Below are positions 16,306-24,866 of a stretch of 64,000 nucleotides of DNA, in pieces; position 1 is the first letter of the stretch, and every line of letters starts with the position of its first letter. The notes under the pieces were generated by a model that was given only the letters and a program-made list of their open reading frames with translations, made no database searches and was not told the origin of the DNA. The DNA comes from Phycisphaerales bacterium (lineage in GTDB: Bacteria > Planctomycetota > Phycisphaerae > Phycisphaerales > UBA1924), in the NCBI GenBank assembly GCA_022843045.1, contig JALHOJ010000007.1:16191-80190 (forward strand). The letters run 5' to 3'. The position numbers and the translations under genes were made by a program.

Positions 16306-16369
16306 GATTCGACTCCTGTGTCGCACAAGCGAAGCCGCGCGACAAGCGCGTGCCGCTTGGCCCTTTGTG

Positions 16370-17656
16370 TCAGTCCCTTCGATCACTCGCAATGTGCTGC
16401 ATGCCCTCGATGTGCCACGCTGGGAACGGGTCTTCGTACGCGGCCCACGCGCTGGCTCCTTCGGCGAGTTCCTCGTCGCTGAGTAGGCACAACTCAAGCC
16501 CCAGCCGCTGCGACTTAGAGTCCATATCCACGCCGATCATCACCAACTGCTGTCGCCTGTCCCCGTGTGGCTCGATCCACTGCTTCGCGAGCCACTCGCG
16601 GGTTTCCTCGTCCGCGGGGGGGTCGGACCGCGCGGCCCACCAAACCCCGGCGGGCTCCAGGCGGAAGCTGCCTCCCGCCTGGCTCCACACCGCGGCGACG
16701 TCATTGCGATTCGCAAGCCAAATGAACCCCTTGCTTCTGACGGTTTGGAGCATGCCCTGCGTGATGAAGTCGTACAGGCGCCTGGGGTGAAAGGGTCGGC
16801 GGGCTTCGAACACGAAGCTCGACACGCCATACTCCTCAGTCTCGGGCGTGTGCTCGTTATTGAGTTCCTTCAGCCACTTTGCGGAGGAGCGGGCCTTGTC
16901 CATGTCAAAGAGCCCTGTGTTGAGCACCTCCTGCAGCGGCACGCGACCCTCGATGCTTCGAACGATCCTCGCGTCCGCGTTGAGCGACCGAATGGTGGCC
17001 TCGATCTTTCGCAGCTGCGATTCATTCGCCAAGTCGCACTTGTTCAGCACGATGATGTCCGCGAACTCCACTTGATCCGTCAGCAGGTCCGCGATGCTTC
17101 GGGAGTCGCTCTCATCGATCTCCAGTCCGCGATCCGTCAGATCGTCCTCGCTCGCGAACTGCGACAGGAAGTTGTGCGCATCGACGACCGTCACCATGGT
17201 GTCGAGACGAGCGACCTCGGAGAGCGAGCGACCCGATTCGTCCTCAAACGTGAACGTCTGTGCGACCGGCAGCGGCTCCGCGATGCCCGTTCCCTCCACC
17301 AGGAGATAATCAAACCGACCCGCGCACGCAATCCGCGACACCTCGCGAAGCAAGTCCTCCCGAAGCGTGCAGCAGATGCAGCCGTTCGACAGCTCGACCA
17401 GTCGTTCGTTCACGCGATCGAGCACCGCATCTCCAACTGTGCCCCCGGTCTTCACCAGTTCGGCATCGATGTTGACTTCCGACATGTCGTTCACGATGAC
17501 CGCGACGCGGCGACCCTCCCTGTTTGCCAGCACGTGATTGAGAAGCGTTGTCTTGCCAGCGCCCAGAAACCCCGACAGCACCGTTACCGGCAGGCGACGC
17601 TCGCGATGTCCCCCATCGGGGTGCGGGGTGGTGTCTGAAGTGCGTCGCTGGTCCAT
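16370..17656 (-). CDS. CobW/COG0523 G3E GTPase, probable zinc metallochaperone
   Basis: 428 residues. Walker A is GFLGAGKTT (29-37). The metal-binding CxCC is CICC at 93-96 (GCICC). Base-recognition NKCD is near residue 205, and the C-terminal CobW_C domain starts near residue 285. Families with this layout hand zinc (or cobalt) to client enzymes and are often repressed by Zur. A perfect 16-bp TGATAAT-GC-ATTATCA palindrome lies 58-73 bp upstream, across the likely promoter. Two small Cys- or metal-related genes follow downstream. The annotation as a zinc chaperone (ZigA/ZagA-like) rests on this context rather than on sequence detail. Confidence 0.88.
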   Translation of the reverse strand: MDQRRTSDTTPHPDGGHRERRLPVTVLSGFLGAGKTTLLNHVLANREGRRVAVIVNDMSEVNIDAELVKTGGTVGDAVLDRVNERLVELSNGCICCTLREDLLREVSRIACAGRFDYLLVEGTGIAEPLPVAQTFTFEDESGRSLSEVARLDTMVTVVDAHNFLSQFASEDDLTDRGLEIDESDSRSIADLLTDQVEFADIIVLNKCDLANESQLRKIEATIRSLNADARIVRSIEGRVPLQEVLNTGLFDMDKARSSAKWLKELNNEHTPETEEYGVSSFVFEARRPFHPRRLYDFITQGMLQTVRSKGFIWLANRNDVAAVWSQAGGSFRLEPAGVWWAARSDPPADEETREWLAKQWIEPHGDRRQQLVMIGVDMDSKSQRLGLELCLLSDEELAEGASAWAAYEDPFPAWHIEGMQHIASDRRD

Positions 17657-17712
17657 GCTGGTCCTTCTCTTCGGCGGTGGTGGGATCGGTGCGCCTGAGC
17701 CGTGTCATGAGA

Positions 17713-17740
17713 ATGATAATGCATTATCAAGAAAAAGCAA
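17713..17740 (-). promoter_or_regulatory. Fur/Zur-family-like operator over the cobW promoter
   Basis: TGATAATGCATTATCA (17714-17729) is a perfect 16-bp palindrome. On the minus strand a TTGCTT -35 (17735-17740) and a TATCAT -10 (17713-17718) are spaced 16 nt apart, with the palindrome filling the spacer and -10. The arms match the TGATAAT half-site of Fur-family boxes, but with a 2-nt rather than the classical 1-nt centre. Confidence 0.65.
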
Positions 17741-17863
17741 GTCGCTTTCTTGCCAGTTCGCTCGTAAGGAAAATGGCCGGATAGTCCCGCACTCGGGTCG
17801 GTCCCAGCGAAGAAATTCCACAGGTTTCCTTGCTTGAGCGTCTCCGTGTGGTCTGATAGTGGC

Positions 17864-18625
17864 ATGACTCCACTCGCGCCCGCTTCCGTTCGCTCGTCTC
17901 GATGCATGACGTGTGCCGCATGTGGATTGCTGCTGTGTTCGCCAGCCCTCGCCGTCGTCACCACCTTCGACAACGGCCTCGAAGGCTGGTCCATCTCCGG
18001 TCGCACCACCATCCTCCCCACGGGCGGCAACCCCGGCGCCAACCTCGGCCCCCTTGTCACCGACGTCTTCGGCATCGACATCCGCAACAACACCAATGCC
18101 GCGTTCCTGGGCAACTACAGCCAGTTCTGGCAAACCAATGGCGGCGGCCCCGGCGCGCCCCTGCGACTCTCGATTGACACCAAGACCAACTCGATCGACT
18201 TCTTTGGTAGCCAGGTTTCGCGCAACCTGATCGTTGAACTGCGTGACTACACCAACCCGCCGCCAAACTACCCGTATGTCTCCGTCTGGTACAACCTAGG
18301 CACCATCGCCGCGAGTTTGCCCGGTTGGCGCACGTTCTCAATCGACATCGTGAACCCCAACAGCACGACCCTGCCCAGTGGGTGGGGCGGCACGGGTGAC
18401 GAAGACCCCCAGGCCAACCCCCGCTTGCCCGCCAATCGCACGTTCGCAAGCGTGCTCGCAGGCGTGGACGAGATTTCGTTCACGACGTTCCAGCCCGGAT
18501 TCTTCTACGGCTTCACCAACTTCAACGTGCAGGTGGACAACCCGACGCTGACGGTAGTGCCAAGCCCCGCAACCCTCGCGGCTCCGGCGATTCTGCTCGC
18601 GTGCGCTCGACGCCGCCGGCGGTGA
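17864..18625 (+). CDS. Secreted protein with PEP-CTERM-like tail
   Basis: 253 residues from ATG at 17864; an earlier in-frame GTG-type start is less likely because the signal peptide fits this one. After the signal sequence (...CAACGLLLCSPALA) comes a laminin/carbohydrate-binding-like beta domain (TTFDNGLEGWSISG ... NLIVELRDY). The C-terminus is VPSPATLAAPAILLACARRRRR-like: a Pro-containing motif, a short hydrophobic run and an Arg cluster. That is the form of planctomycete PEP-CTERM sorting signals, so an exosortase-type system elsewhere in the genome may process it. It is convergent with the glycosyltransferase fusion gene. Confidence 0.75.
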   Translation: MTPLAPASVRSSRCMTCAACGLLLCSPALAVVTTFDNGLEGWSISGRTTILPTGGNPGANLGPLVTDVFGIDIRNNTNAAFLGNYSQFWQTNGGGPGAPLRLSIDTKTNSIDFFGSQVSRNLIVELRDYTNPPPNYPYVSVWYNLGTIAASLPGWRTFSIDIVNPNSTTLPSGWGGTGDEDPQANPRLPANRTFASVLAGVDEISFTTFQPGFFYGFTNFNVQVDNPTLTVVPSPATLAAPAILLACARRRRR

Positions 18626-18636
18626 ATCGAAGAGAA

Positions 18637-18843
18637 TCACCACGGAGGGCCACAGAGAGCCACGGAGATTGCACGGAGAGAAGACAGAAAGAGTGGCCGC
18701 GGATCTGCGCGGATTCGCGCGGATAGGAAAGAACCCTGTCTTGATCCGCGTCAATCCGCGCAAATCCATGGCCACTCTTTCTGTCTTCTCTTGTCTCTTC
18801 TCTCCGTAGAAGCTCGGTGGCTCCCCGTGGTCCTCCGTGGTGA
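18637..18843. repeat. 207-bp intergenic palindrome (CCACGGAGG / GCGGATT type)
   Basis: The outer ends TCACCACGGAGG (18637-18648) and CCTCCGTGGTGA (18832-18843) are perfect 12-bp complements. An inner 20-bp arm (18679-18698) has its exact complement at 18770-18789. Between them are repeated CGCGGATT-like words in both orientations. It fills the gap between two convergent genes. A shorter relative lies at 63170-63312. Confidence 0.85.
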
Positions 18844-18861
18844 AATCCGCATTCCCCTCGC

Positions 18862-20184
18862 TCACCTTGCCTCCATCGCCGGCCCCGGCATCGGCCCCTT
18901 CATCCCCTTCTTGATCGCGCACAGATGCGCCCGCACATACGCGATGTTGTTCACGCGATGGAACTCGTTGGGGAAGTACGTCATCAGCTTCACGGGATAG
19001 AACGCGCCCGTGAACCTCGGGATGAACCTCGCAAACTCGTCACGCGTGTAGTACCAGAAGCTGTTCTGGTTGAAGAACGCTACGTGCGTGGGGTCCTGCC
19101 ACGCCCCGCGCCCGTCGGTGCTGGGCACCTCGATCATGAACATCCCGCCCGGAGCGAGCACCCGCCACGCCTCGTTAAACGTGTTGATCGGGTCCTTGAA
19201 GTGCTCGATCGCGTCCCACGCGCGCACGATCCCAACGCTGTTGTCCGCGAAGGGCCACTTCCCATCGAGGTTCGCCACCGTGTCCACCGCCGGCCCTGCA
19301 TGCACATCAACGCCGTGATAGCCCGTGGGCTTGTTGTGCGCGCTGCCCAAGTCCAGCGGCAGCAGATTCCGATCCTTGCACCAACGCAGCATCATCGCAT
19401 ACGCGTTGTGGTCGTAAATCTGCCCGACGATGTCCTGGATGCGAGCGTTGCGTTCCTTGTGCGTGTTGTTCGCCGTCATCCGGTAGAAGTACAAACACTC
19501 GGGGATGTGCGCGAACCGCTTGCCCGCGCAGTAGAACTTGACCATCAAGTCATAGTCATCGCCCACGTCGAGCGCCGGGTTGTGGCCCCCAACCTCGTCA
19601 TACGCCTTCCGCGTCCACGCCCGCACGTGATTGGGCGCGTGCGTCAGCGACAGAATCCACGGCGGTTCCACAGGCATCGCGTGCGCCGCCTTGTAGCCGC
19701 GCCCATCCGGCCCCACCACATCCCGATACCGCCAACCAAACGCGCTGCTGTACGTGTGGGGCGATCCATCAGCATCATTGAACTCCGCGAAGTCGGAATA
19801 CACGAAGTCCACCGGTTGCGAGGGAGTGCCGCTCTTGAAGGCCTTGACGATCGACTCGATCGCGTGCAGCGAGAGGAAGTCATCGTGGTCCAGCTCGACG
19901 ATGATGCCCCCGCCGCTCGCCCGCGTCGCGATGAGCTTGTACGCGCCCACCGAAGACCGGGGCGAAGTCGTCTGATCCGCATTGCGAACGATCTTGATCC
20001 GCGGATCATTGAGCGCGGGCAGCACCGCCCCCGAGTTGGGCACGATCACCCATTCCCACTTCGGGTAGCTCTGCCGCTTGAGATTCTCGTAAATCGACGC
20101 GATAAACAGCGGATTGTGCGTCGGCGTGATGATCGACACCAACGGGTCCGCGTCCGTGACTGCAACCGTGCGAAGCGTGGCCAT
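18862..20184 (-). CDS. Family 2 glycosyltransferase fused to a SAM methyltransferase
   Basis: 440 residues with two domains. Residues about 15-250 are a GT-A glycosyltransferase: VSIITPTHNP at the start, then VELDHDDF as the metal-binding DxD region and a GGHNPALDVGDDYDLMVKF acceptor segment. Residues about 285-420 form a short class I methyltransferase: DLGSAHNKPTGYHGVDVHAG in place of motif I, then WPFADNSVGIVRAWDAIEHFKDP and a VLAPGGMFMIEVPS strand. It probably modifies an envelope glycan by glycosyl transfer plus methylation in one polypeptide; the sugar and acceptor are unknown. ATG at 20184 is taken as start. It is the downstream neighbour of the phosphohexomutase gene, separated by a palindromic repeat. 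Confidence 0.88.
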   Translation of the reverse strand: MATLRTVAVTDADPLVSIITPTHNPLFIASIYENLKRQSYPKWEWVIVPNSGAVLPALNDPRIKIVRNADQTTSPRSSVGAYKLIATRASGGGIIVELDHDDFLSLHAIESIVKAFKSGTPSQPVDFVYSDFAEFNDADGSPHTYSSAFGWRYRDVVGPDGRGYKAAHAMPVEPPWILSLTHAPNHVRAWTRKAYDEVGGHNPALDVGDDYDLMVKFYCAGKRFAHIPECLYFYRMTANNTHKERNARIQDIVGQIYDHNAYAMMLRWCKDRNLLPLDLGSAHNKPTGYHGVDVHAGPAVDTVANLDGKWPFADNSVGIVRAWDAIEHFKDPINTFNEAWRVLAPGGMFMIEVPSTDGRGAWQDPTHVAFFNQNSFWYYTRDEFARFIPRFTGAFYPVKLMTYFPNEFHRVNNIAYVRAHLCAIKKGMKGPMPGPAMEAR

Positions 20185-20270
20185 ATGCCAAGATTATGTG
20201 GCCAGTACAGCGCGGCGTCCTGAGGCGGCGGTTCGTGGGTTGAGTGCTTTGAGTGATGGGTGGCCCCACC

Positions 20271-20404
20271 AACGCAGAGGAAGACAGAGAGGCTGAAAAG
20301 AGCAAGACAGAGAGACGGTGGTGGGGTGCCGTGCCAACGCATTCGCTGCTATCCGCGAAGCTCTCTGCGTTCCTCTGCTTCTCTCTTCCTTCTTCCTCTG
20401 CGTT
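20271..20404. repeat. 134-bp intergenic palindrome (AACGCAGAGGAAGA type)
   Basis: AACGCAGAGGAAGA (20271-20284) and its exact complement (20391-20404) bound further partly complementary GACAGAG-rich arms. It lies between two same-strand genes. Relatives with the same CGCAGAGGAA word are at 44057-44155 and 47542-47603. Confidence 0.85.
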
Positions 20405-20416
20405 CAACCCCGCTTC

Positions 20417-22036
20417 CTACCCAATCACCCGCCCCGCCTCATCCAGCACTGCGCGAGCCTCCGCCACGCTCGGCGCCTCCGCAATCAACCGCATGATCGG
20501 CTCCGTATTGCTCGCCCGCACATGCAGCCACGCCCGATTCGCCAGTTGGCCCGACGTGAAGTTGACCCACGCCCCATCGCGCAGGTCCACCTCCTGCTTT
20601 CCCCCCTCCGCCCCGCGATAGAACGCCGCGATCTTCGCCACCGCCTCCGCCGCGTCCTCCTTGCGAGCAAGGTCCACTTTCCGCTTCTCGATGCTGTACG
20701 CAGGCACGCACGCCGCGACCCTGCTGAGCGCATGCCCCCTCGCGCTCGGCACGCCCAACCCCTTCCCCAACTCCGTCTCGTGCGCATGCCGCAGCAGCCA
20801 CAACGTCAGGGCCATCGCCCCCAGCGAATCCCGCACATAACAACTCCGCGGCCAGATCGTCCCACCATTCCCCTCGCCCCCCGCGATGGCCCCCTCGCGC
20901 TTCATGACCTCCACGACGTTCGCCTCGCCCACGGGCGTCCGCAGCACCCTCGTTCCAAATGTCGCCGCGACATCGTTGAGCATCCGGCTGGTCGACAGGT
21001 TCGTGACCATCACTATCTGCTCGCCGCCCGCTGGCCCTCGCTCTCCGCTGCCCCCTCCCCCCGCTCCCCCCGCTCCCCCCGCTCCCCGCGCCGCCGCGAG
21101 AATCGCCCACGCGCTCAATGCCAGCGTGTATTCCTCGCCCACATATCGCCCCTGCTCATCGATCAACGCCAGTCGATCCGCATCCGGATCCAGCGCGAAT
21201 CCCACCTGGCACCCCTGCGCCCGCACACTGTCGCACAGTCCGCCCGCGCCCGAAAGATTCTCCAGCGTCGGCTCCGGCGCATGCGGAAACAGCCCGGCAC
21301 GCTCCCCTTCCAGTTCAGTATTGAGCGCAACGACTTCGCAGCCCAGACTCCGCAGGAACATCGGTGCCGTCGCGCTGCTGCTCGCATTCACGCAGTCCAC
21401 CGCAACCTTGAGCCCCTCGCCCAGCTTGCTGGGCATCGCACACAGCCCCGACGCCTCGAGCGCCTGCATCACCCGCTCGATGTGCGTCTCTCGCGCCTCC
21501 GCATCCCGCGACAGCACACCCAGCCGCTCCCAAGTGACGCTCAGGCCGCCACTCGCGCTGCCTCCCTTGAACCGCGCGATGATCTCATTCGCCAATGCCG
21601 CCGGCGGCGCGCACGCCCCCGCCCCATGCAGTCCCACCGGCTCGCGCAGCAAGCACTTGAGCCCGTTCCATTGCTGCGGGTTGTGGCTTGCTGTGATCAC
21701 CATGCCCGCGACCATCGCGCCAGCACCGCGCCCGCTCCGCTCCCGTGCCACAGCGTCCGTCATCACCGCCGCCGTGGGTGTCATCGCGATGCCGACGTCC
21801 ACGACGTCGCACCCGCTGCCCAGGAGCCCCGCCGTCGCCGCCGCGTGGATCGTTTCGCCGCCCCGCCGCCCATCCCGCGCCAATACCACGGTTGGCACCA
21901 CCGCAGGTTTCGCTCCAGCCGCCCGCTCCCGCAGCACACTCCCAAACGCTCCCGCAAACCGCGCCGCCACCTCAGGCGTCAACGTCTCGCCCACCACTCC
22001 CCGGCACCCAGAAACCGACAGCATCAGCATCGACAT
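20417..22036 (-). CDS. Phosphohexomutase (phosphoglucosamine/phosphomannomutase family)
   Basis: 539 residues of the alpha-D-phosphohexomutase superfamily, interconverting sugar 1- and 6-phosphates. The active-site Ser117 is in TASHNP (115-120). The Mg-binding loop is DPDADR (283-288). The sugar-binding loop is GEGNGG (about 385-390) and the phosphate-binding loop is RASNTEP near residue 505. The order and spacing suit GlmM or ManB, but the substrate cannot be decided. A Gly/Ala-rich loop (about residues 318-338) is encoded by a CCCCGCTCC tandem repeat and is probably disordered. It may feed nucleotide sugars to the adjacent glycosyltransferase. Confidence 0.9.
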   Translation of the reverse strand: MSMLMLSVSGCRGVVGETLTPEVAARFAGAFGSVLRERAAGAKPAVVPTVVLARDGRRGGETIHAAATAGLLGSGCDVVDVGIAMTPTAAVMTDAVARERSGRGAGAMVAGMVITASHNPQQWNGLKCLLREPVGLHGAGACAPPAALANEIIARFKGGSASGGLSVTWERLGVLSRDAEARETHIERVMQALEASGLCAMPSKLGEGLKVAVDCVNASSSATAPMFLRSLGCEVVALNTELEGERAGLFPHAPEPTLENLSGAGGLCDSVRAQGCQVGFALDPDADRLALIDEQGRYVGEEYTLALSAWAILAAARGAGGAGGAGGGGSGERGPAGGEQIVMVTNLSTSRMLNDVAATFGTRVLRTPVGEANVVEVMKREGAIAGGEGNGGTIWPRSCYVRDSLGAMALTLWLLRHAHETELGKGLGVPSARGHALSRVAACVPAYSIEKRKVDLARKEDAAEAVAKIAAFYRGAEGGKQEVDLRDGAWVNFTSGQLANRAWLHVRASNTEPIMRLIAEAPSVAEARAVLDEAGRVIG

Positions 22037-22134
22037 GGCGCATGGTAGTGAAACCCCGCTGGCGATGCCCCAGCCAATGTGTCGCGTTCCCTTCTTGATC
22101 CAATCCCAGTCGTAAAGCCATGGGATTCATCGAT

Positions 22135-22163
22135 TTGAGTCATTGCGGACAGAAGTATACAAT
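22135..22163 (+). promoter_or_regulatory. Promoter for the large GC-dockerin gene
   Basis: TTGAGT (22135-22140) and TACAAT (22158-22163) are separated by 17 bp, in a locally AT-rich stretch about 80 bp before the start codon. The spacing and boxes fit a housekeeping sigma promoter. Confidence 0.55.
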
Positions 22164-22241
22164 TATTTGGAGACCATCTAGTCCAGAATGTCGCATGCAA
22201 TGGTGGGAAGAGCCCATTTGAACCCAATCAAGGAGCACGCC

Positions 22242-24755
22242 ATGAAGACCACCTCGACTCGTTCGCTCGTTCTGCTCGCCGGCCTTGCCGTCGCGAGCCA
22301 GTCTGCCTTTGCGTTTCCGCCTCCCGTGACGAACGTCGGCCTGATGCCGGGCGACCTCGCCGTCGGCCCTGCCGCCAACGCCCAGCACGAGCAGGTGATC
22401 GCGGCGGGCACGCTCAACGGCCAGCCCATCTACCTCGCCGTCTGGAGCGACCTGCGCAGCCGACAGGTGGGCGGGGCGAGCGTGCAGACCGACAGCGACA
22501 TCTACGCGATTCGCCTGGACGCGAATCTCGCACCGATCGATCCTGTGCCCTTCGTCATCTCGGGTCGATACGGCAACCAGAGCCTGCCGCGGGTTGCGTG
22601 GAATGGCGAGAACTTTCTGGTGCTGTTCGTAAGTCAGGATCCGACGGCGGGGTACTTCGCCGACCAGATTCGCGCCGTGCGCGTGGCGCCGACGGGCGAA
22701 CTGCTGGACGCTACGCCCATCCTCTTCCCGCCCAACCAGTTTGATCCCAGCACCATCGGCCTGCAACTCGCTGGGCAGGGCGGGCAGTGGCTGGCGATCC
22801 GCTGCGTGTATCACAACGACGGTTACGGCACGTACCTCGCCGGCCAGCGCATCAACGCCCAGGGCCAGCTGGTCGACGCGTCGCCCGTGATGATCAACGA
22901 TTGGGTCTATGGCCAGACCAAGCTGCTCGTGAACAACGGCGAGTACTTGGCCGTCGGCCCAGATTGGAACAACAGCTCAACGACCAAAGCCCGGCGCGTC
23001 GGACTCAATGGCCAACCCATCGGCAACTCGTTCACGCTGCCCAGCAGCACCGTCGAATCCAACGGTGCGGGCGAGTACTACGTCGTCTGGACCCGCAACT
23101 TCGTCGACCTCGTCGGCTCTCGCGTCACGAGCACGGGCACGCTCCTGACGCCCGCCGGCACGACCCTCGTGCCCAACATCAATCCATACTCGATCCCGAG
23201 TCTCGCCCATGACGGCACCCGCTGGTGGATGGAATGGACCGATCCCGTCGGCCAGTTCACGATGCGCATCGCCAGCAACGGGTCGGTCATCGATCCAGGC
23301 GGCACGTTCTTCGCAGGGACACTCAGCACCTATCGCTCCTTCCGCGGCAAGCCAGACGGCGGAGCTCTGTTCGCATGGACCGACTTCCCGATCTCCGGCT
23401 CAGACGTGCGACTGACCGCCGTCAGCCCGACAGGCGAAGCTCTGCCCAGCGTCGTTGCGTCCACTGGCACCAAGACCCAGCGCAGCCCCGACTTCGCCCA
23501 AGGCGCTGACGGCCGCAAGGCCCTCGTGTTCGTCAGCGAGACCGGCCCCGAAGGCCGCGTGCTCGTGCAGTTCCTACTCCCCAACGGCCAGGCGACGAGC
23601 TCCGAGCCGATCGAAGTCGCGACCGCGTCCAGCATCGGCCGCAGCGCGATCGCATGGAATGGATCGATGTACATGATCACCTGGGACACCAGCACGGGCG
23701 TCAAGGCCCGACGCATGAACCCCGACGGCTCGTTCGTGGACAGCCAGCCCTTTGACGTGATGCCCGGGTTCAGCCCCGATGTTGAGGCCTTGGGCGAAGA
23801 CTTCCTGATCGCGTGCTCGCGATTCGGCACGTATCCGCAGAACATCTTCGCGTACATGCGCATCATCGACGGCCCCACGGGCGCGTTCCAGAACAACGCG
23901 ACACTCATCGGCGGCAACTACGTGAACGTCGGCCCCAACGTGAAAAGCGACGGCACGCGATGGATCGTCACGTACCAGTCCCTGTGGTCGCACGACTCCA
24001 GCCAATCCGACGCGACGTACAACTTCGTGGATGCGAGCGGCGTCTTCACGCCCCAGCTCAATCCGCTCACCACCAGCGGCGGGGCCGGCACGCCCGACGT
24101 GGCCTTCGGCAACGGCAAGTACCTCTGGGTCTGGCGCAACAACACTCTCTCCAGCGCCAACAACTTCATCGCCGGGCGGATCATGAATGCCGACGGCTCG
24201 TTCGCCACGGGCCACTTCACGATCGCCGAGGCGCCCGGCCGCCAGCTCCGCCCCGTCGTGAGCTTCGACGGCACCAACTTCATCGTTGCGTGGGACGATC
24301 AACGCAACCAAGTGACGTTCTTCGACGCCCGCACCGACATCTACGCGGCCCGCGTGACCACCGCCGGCACGCTGCTGGACACCACGCCCATCGAAGTGGT
24401 GCGGGGCCCGTATGGCGATGCGCTCGCGGCGCTGCTAAGTGACAACGGCACGACCTATCTGGCCTCCAGCCGCATGGTCAACGGCATCGCCAACGGCGCG
24501 ACCTACGACTCCTACCGCATCGGCGTCAGCATCTTGGGGCAAGTGCCCCGCGTCTGCGATCCTATTGACTTCAACAACGACGGCTCGCTCTACGACCCGC
24601 AGGACATCGACGCGTTCCTGAGCGTCTTCAGCGAAGGCCCCTGCATACCCGCCAGCGCGACCTGCAACGATGTGGACTTCAACAACGACTCCAGCCTGTT
24701 TGATCCGGCCGACATCGACGCGTTCCTGCGGGTGTTCAGCGAAGGGCCATGCTGA
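22242..24755 (+). CDS. Large secreted beta-rich protein with GC-type dockerin tail
   Basis: 837 residues from ATG at 22242 (AAGGAG 6 nt upstream). The signal peptide is MKTTSTRSLVLLAGLAVASQSAFAF. The body repeats a pattern of DGTRW/NGEYxxVW followed by VxxTGTLLD or MNADGSF about every 45-60 residues, which resembles a beta-propeller or blade-like surface protein. The last 70 residues carry two GC-type dockerin repeats (DFNNDGSLYDPQDIDAFLSVF... and DFNNDSSLFDPADIDAFLRVF...), each ending GPC. It has a good promoter upstream and a strong terminator downstream, so it is a single-gene transcript. The role is probably extracellular binding or scaffolding; no enzyme motif is seen. Confidence 0.85.
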   Translation: MKTTSTRSLVLLAGLAVASQSAFAFPPPVTNVGLMPGDLAVGPAANAQHEQVIAAGTLNGQPIYLAVWSDLRSRQVGGASVQTDSDIYAIRLDANLAPIDPVPFVISGRYGNQSLPRVAWNGENFLVLFVSQDPTAGYFADQIRAVRVAPTGELLDATPILFPPNQFDPSTIGLQLAGQGGQWLAIRCVYHNDGYGTYLAGQRINAQGQLVDASPVMINDWVYGQTKLLVNNGEYLAVGPDWNNSSTTKARRVGLNGQPIGNSFTLPSSTVESNGAGEYYVVWTRNFVDLVGSRVTSTGTLLTPAGTTLVPNINPYSIPSLAHDGTRWWMEWTDPVGQFTMRIASNGSVIDPGGTFFAGTLSTYRSFRGKPDGGALFAWTDFPISGSDVRLTAVSPTGEALPSVVASTGTKTQRSPDFAQGADGRKALVFVSETGPEGRVLVQFLLPNGQATSSEPIEVATASSIGRSAIAWNGSMYMITWDTSTGVKARRMNPDGSFVDSQPFDVMPGFSPDVEALGEDFLIACSRFGTYPQNIFAYMRIIDGPTGAFQNNATLIGGNYVNVGPNVKSDGTRWIVTYQSLWSHDSSQSDATYNFVDASGVFTPQLNPLTTSGGAGTPDVAFGNGKYLWVWRNNTLSSANNFIAGRIMNADGSFATGHFTIAEAPGRQLRPVVSFDGTNFIVAWDDQRNQVTFFDARTDIYAARVTTAGTLLDTTPIEVVRGPYGDALAALLSDNGTTYLASSRMVNGIANGATYDSYRIGVSILGQVPRVCDPIDFNNDGSLYDPQDIDAFLSVFSEGPCIPASATCNDVDFNNDSSLFDPADIDAFLRVFSEGPC

Positions 24756-24810
24756 AGAAGTTGCTTGACGGTAAAGCAAAAGCGACGGACTGACATCGAC
24801 AGACCAGGAT

Positions 24811-24848
24811 AAAAAAAGCCCCGCCAACGCTGGCGGGGCTTTCTCATT
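24811..24848. terminator. Bidirectional intrinsic terminator
   Basis: A 12-bp stem (24815-24826 with 24831-24842) has loop ACGC. It is flanked by seven A on the left and TTTCTCATT on the right. It sits between two convergent genes and can end transcripts from both. Confidence 0.9.
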
Positions 24849-24866
24849 GCGGTTTCTGAATCACGC

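Noticed and set aside
17834..17863. Earlier start for the PEP-CTERM-like protein
   Set aside because: Adds residues before the signal sequence without an RBS; ATG at 17864 gives a normal signal peptide.
20318..22048. 576-codon open frame on the plus strand
   Set aside because: Antisense to the phosphohexomutase and begins within a palindromic repeat; Arg/Pro-rich.
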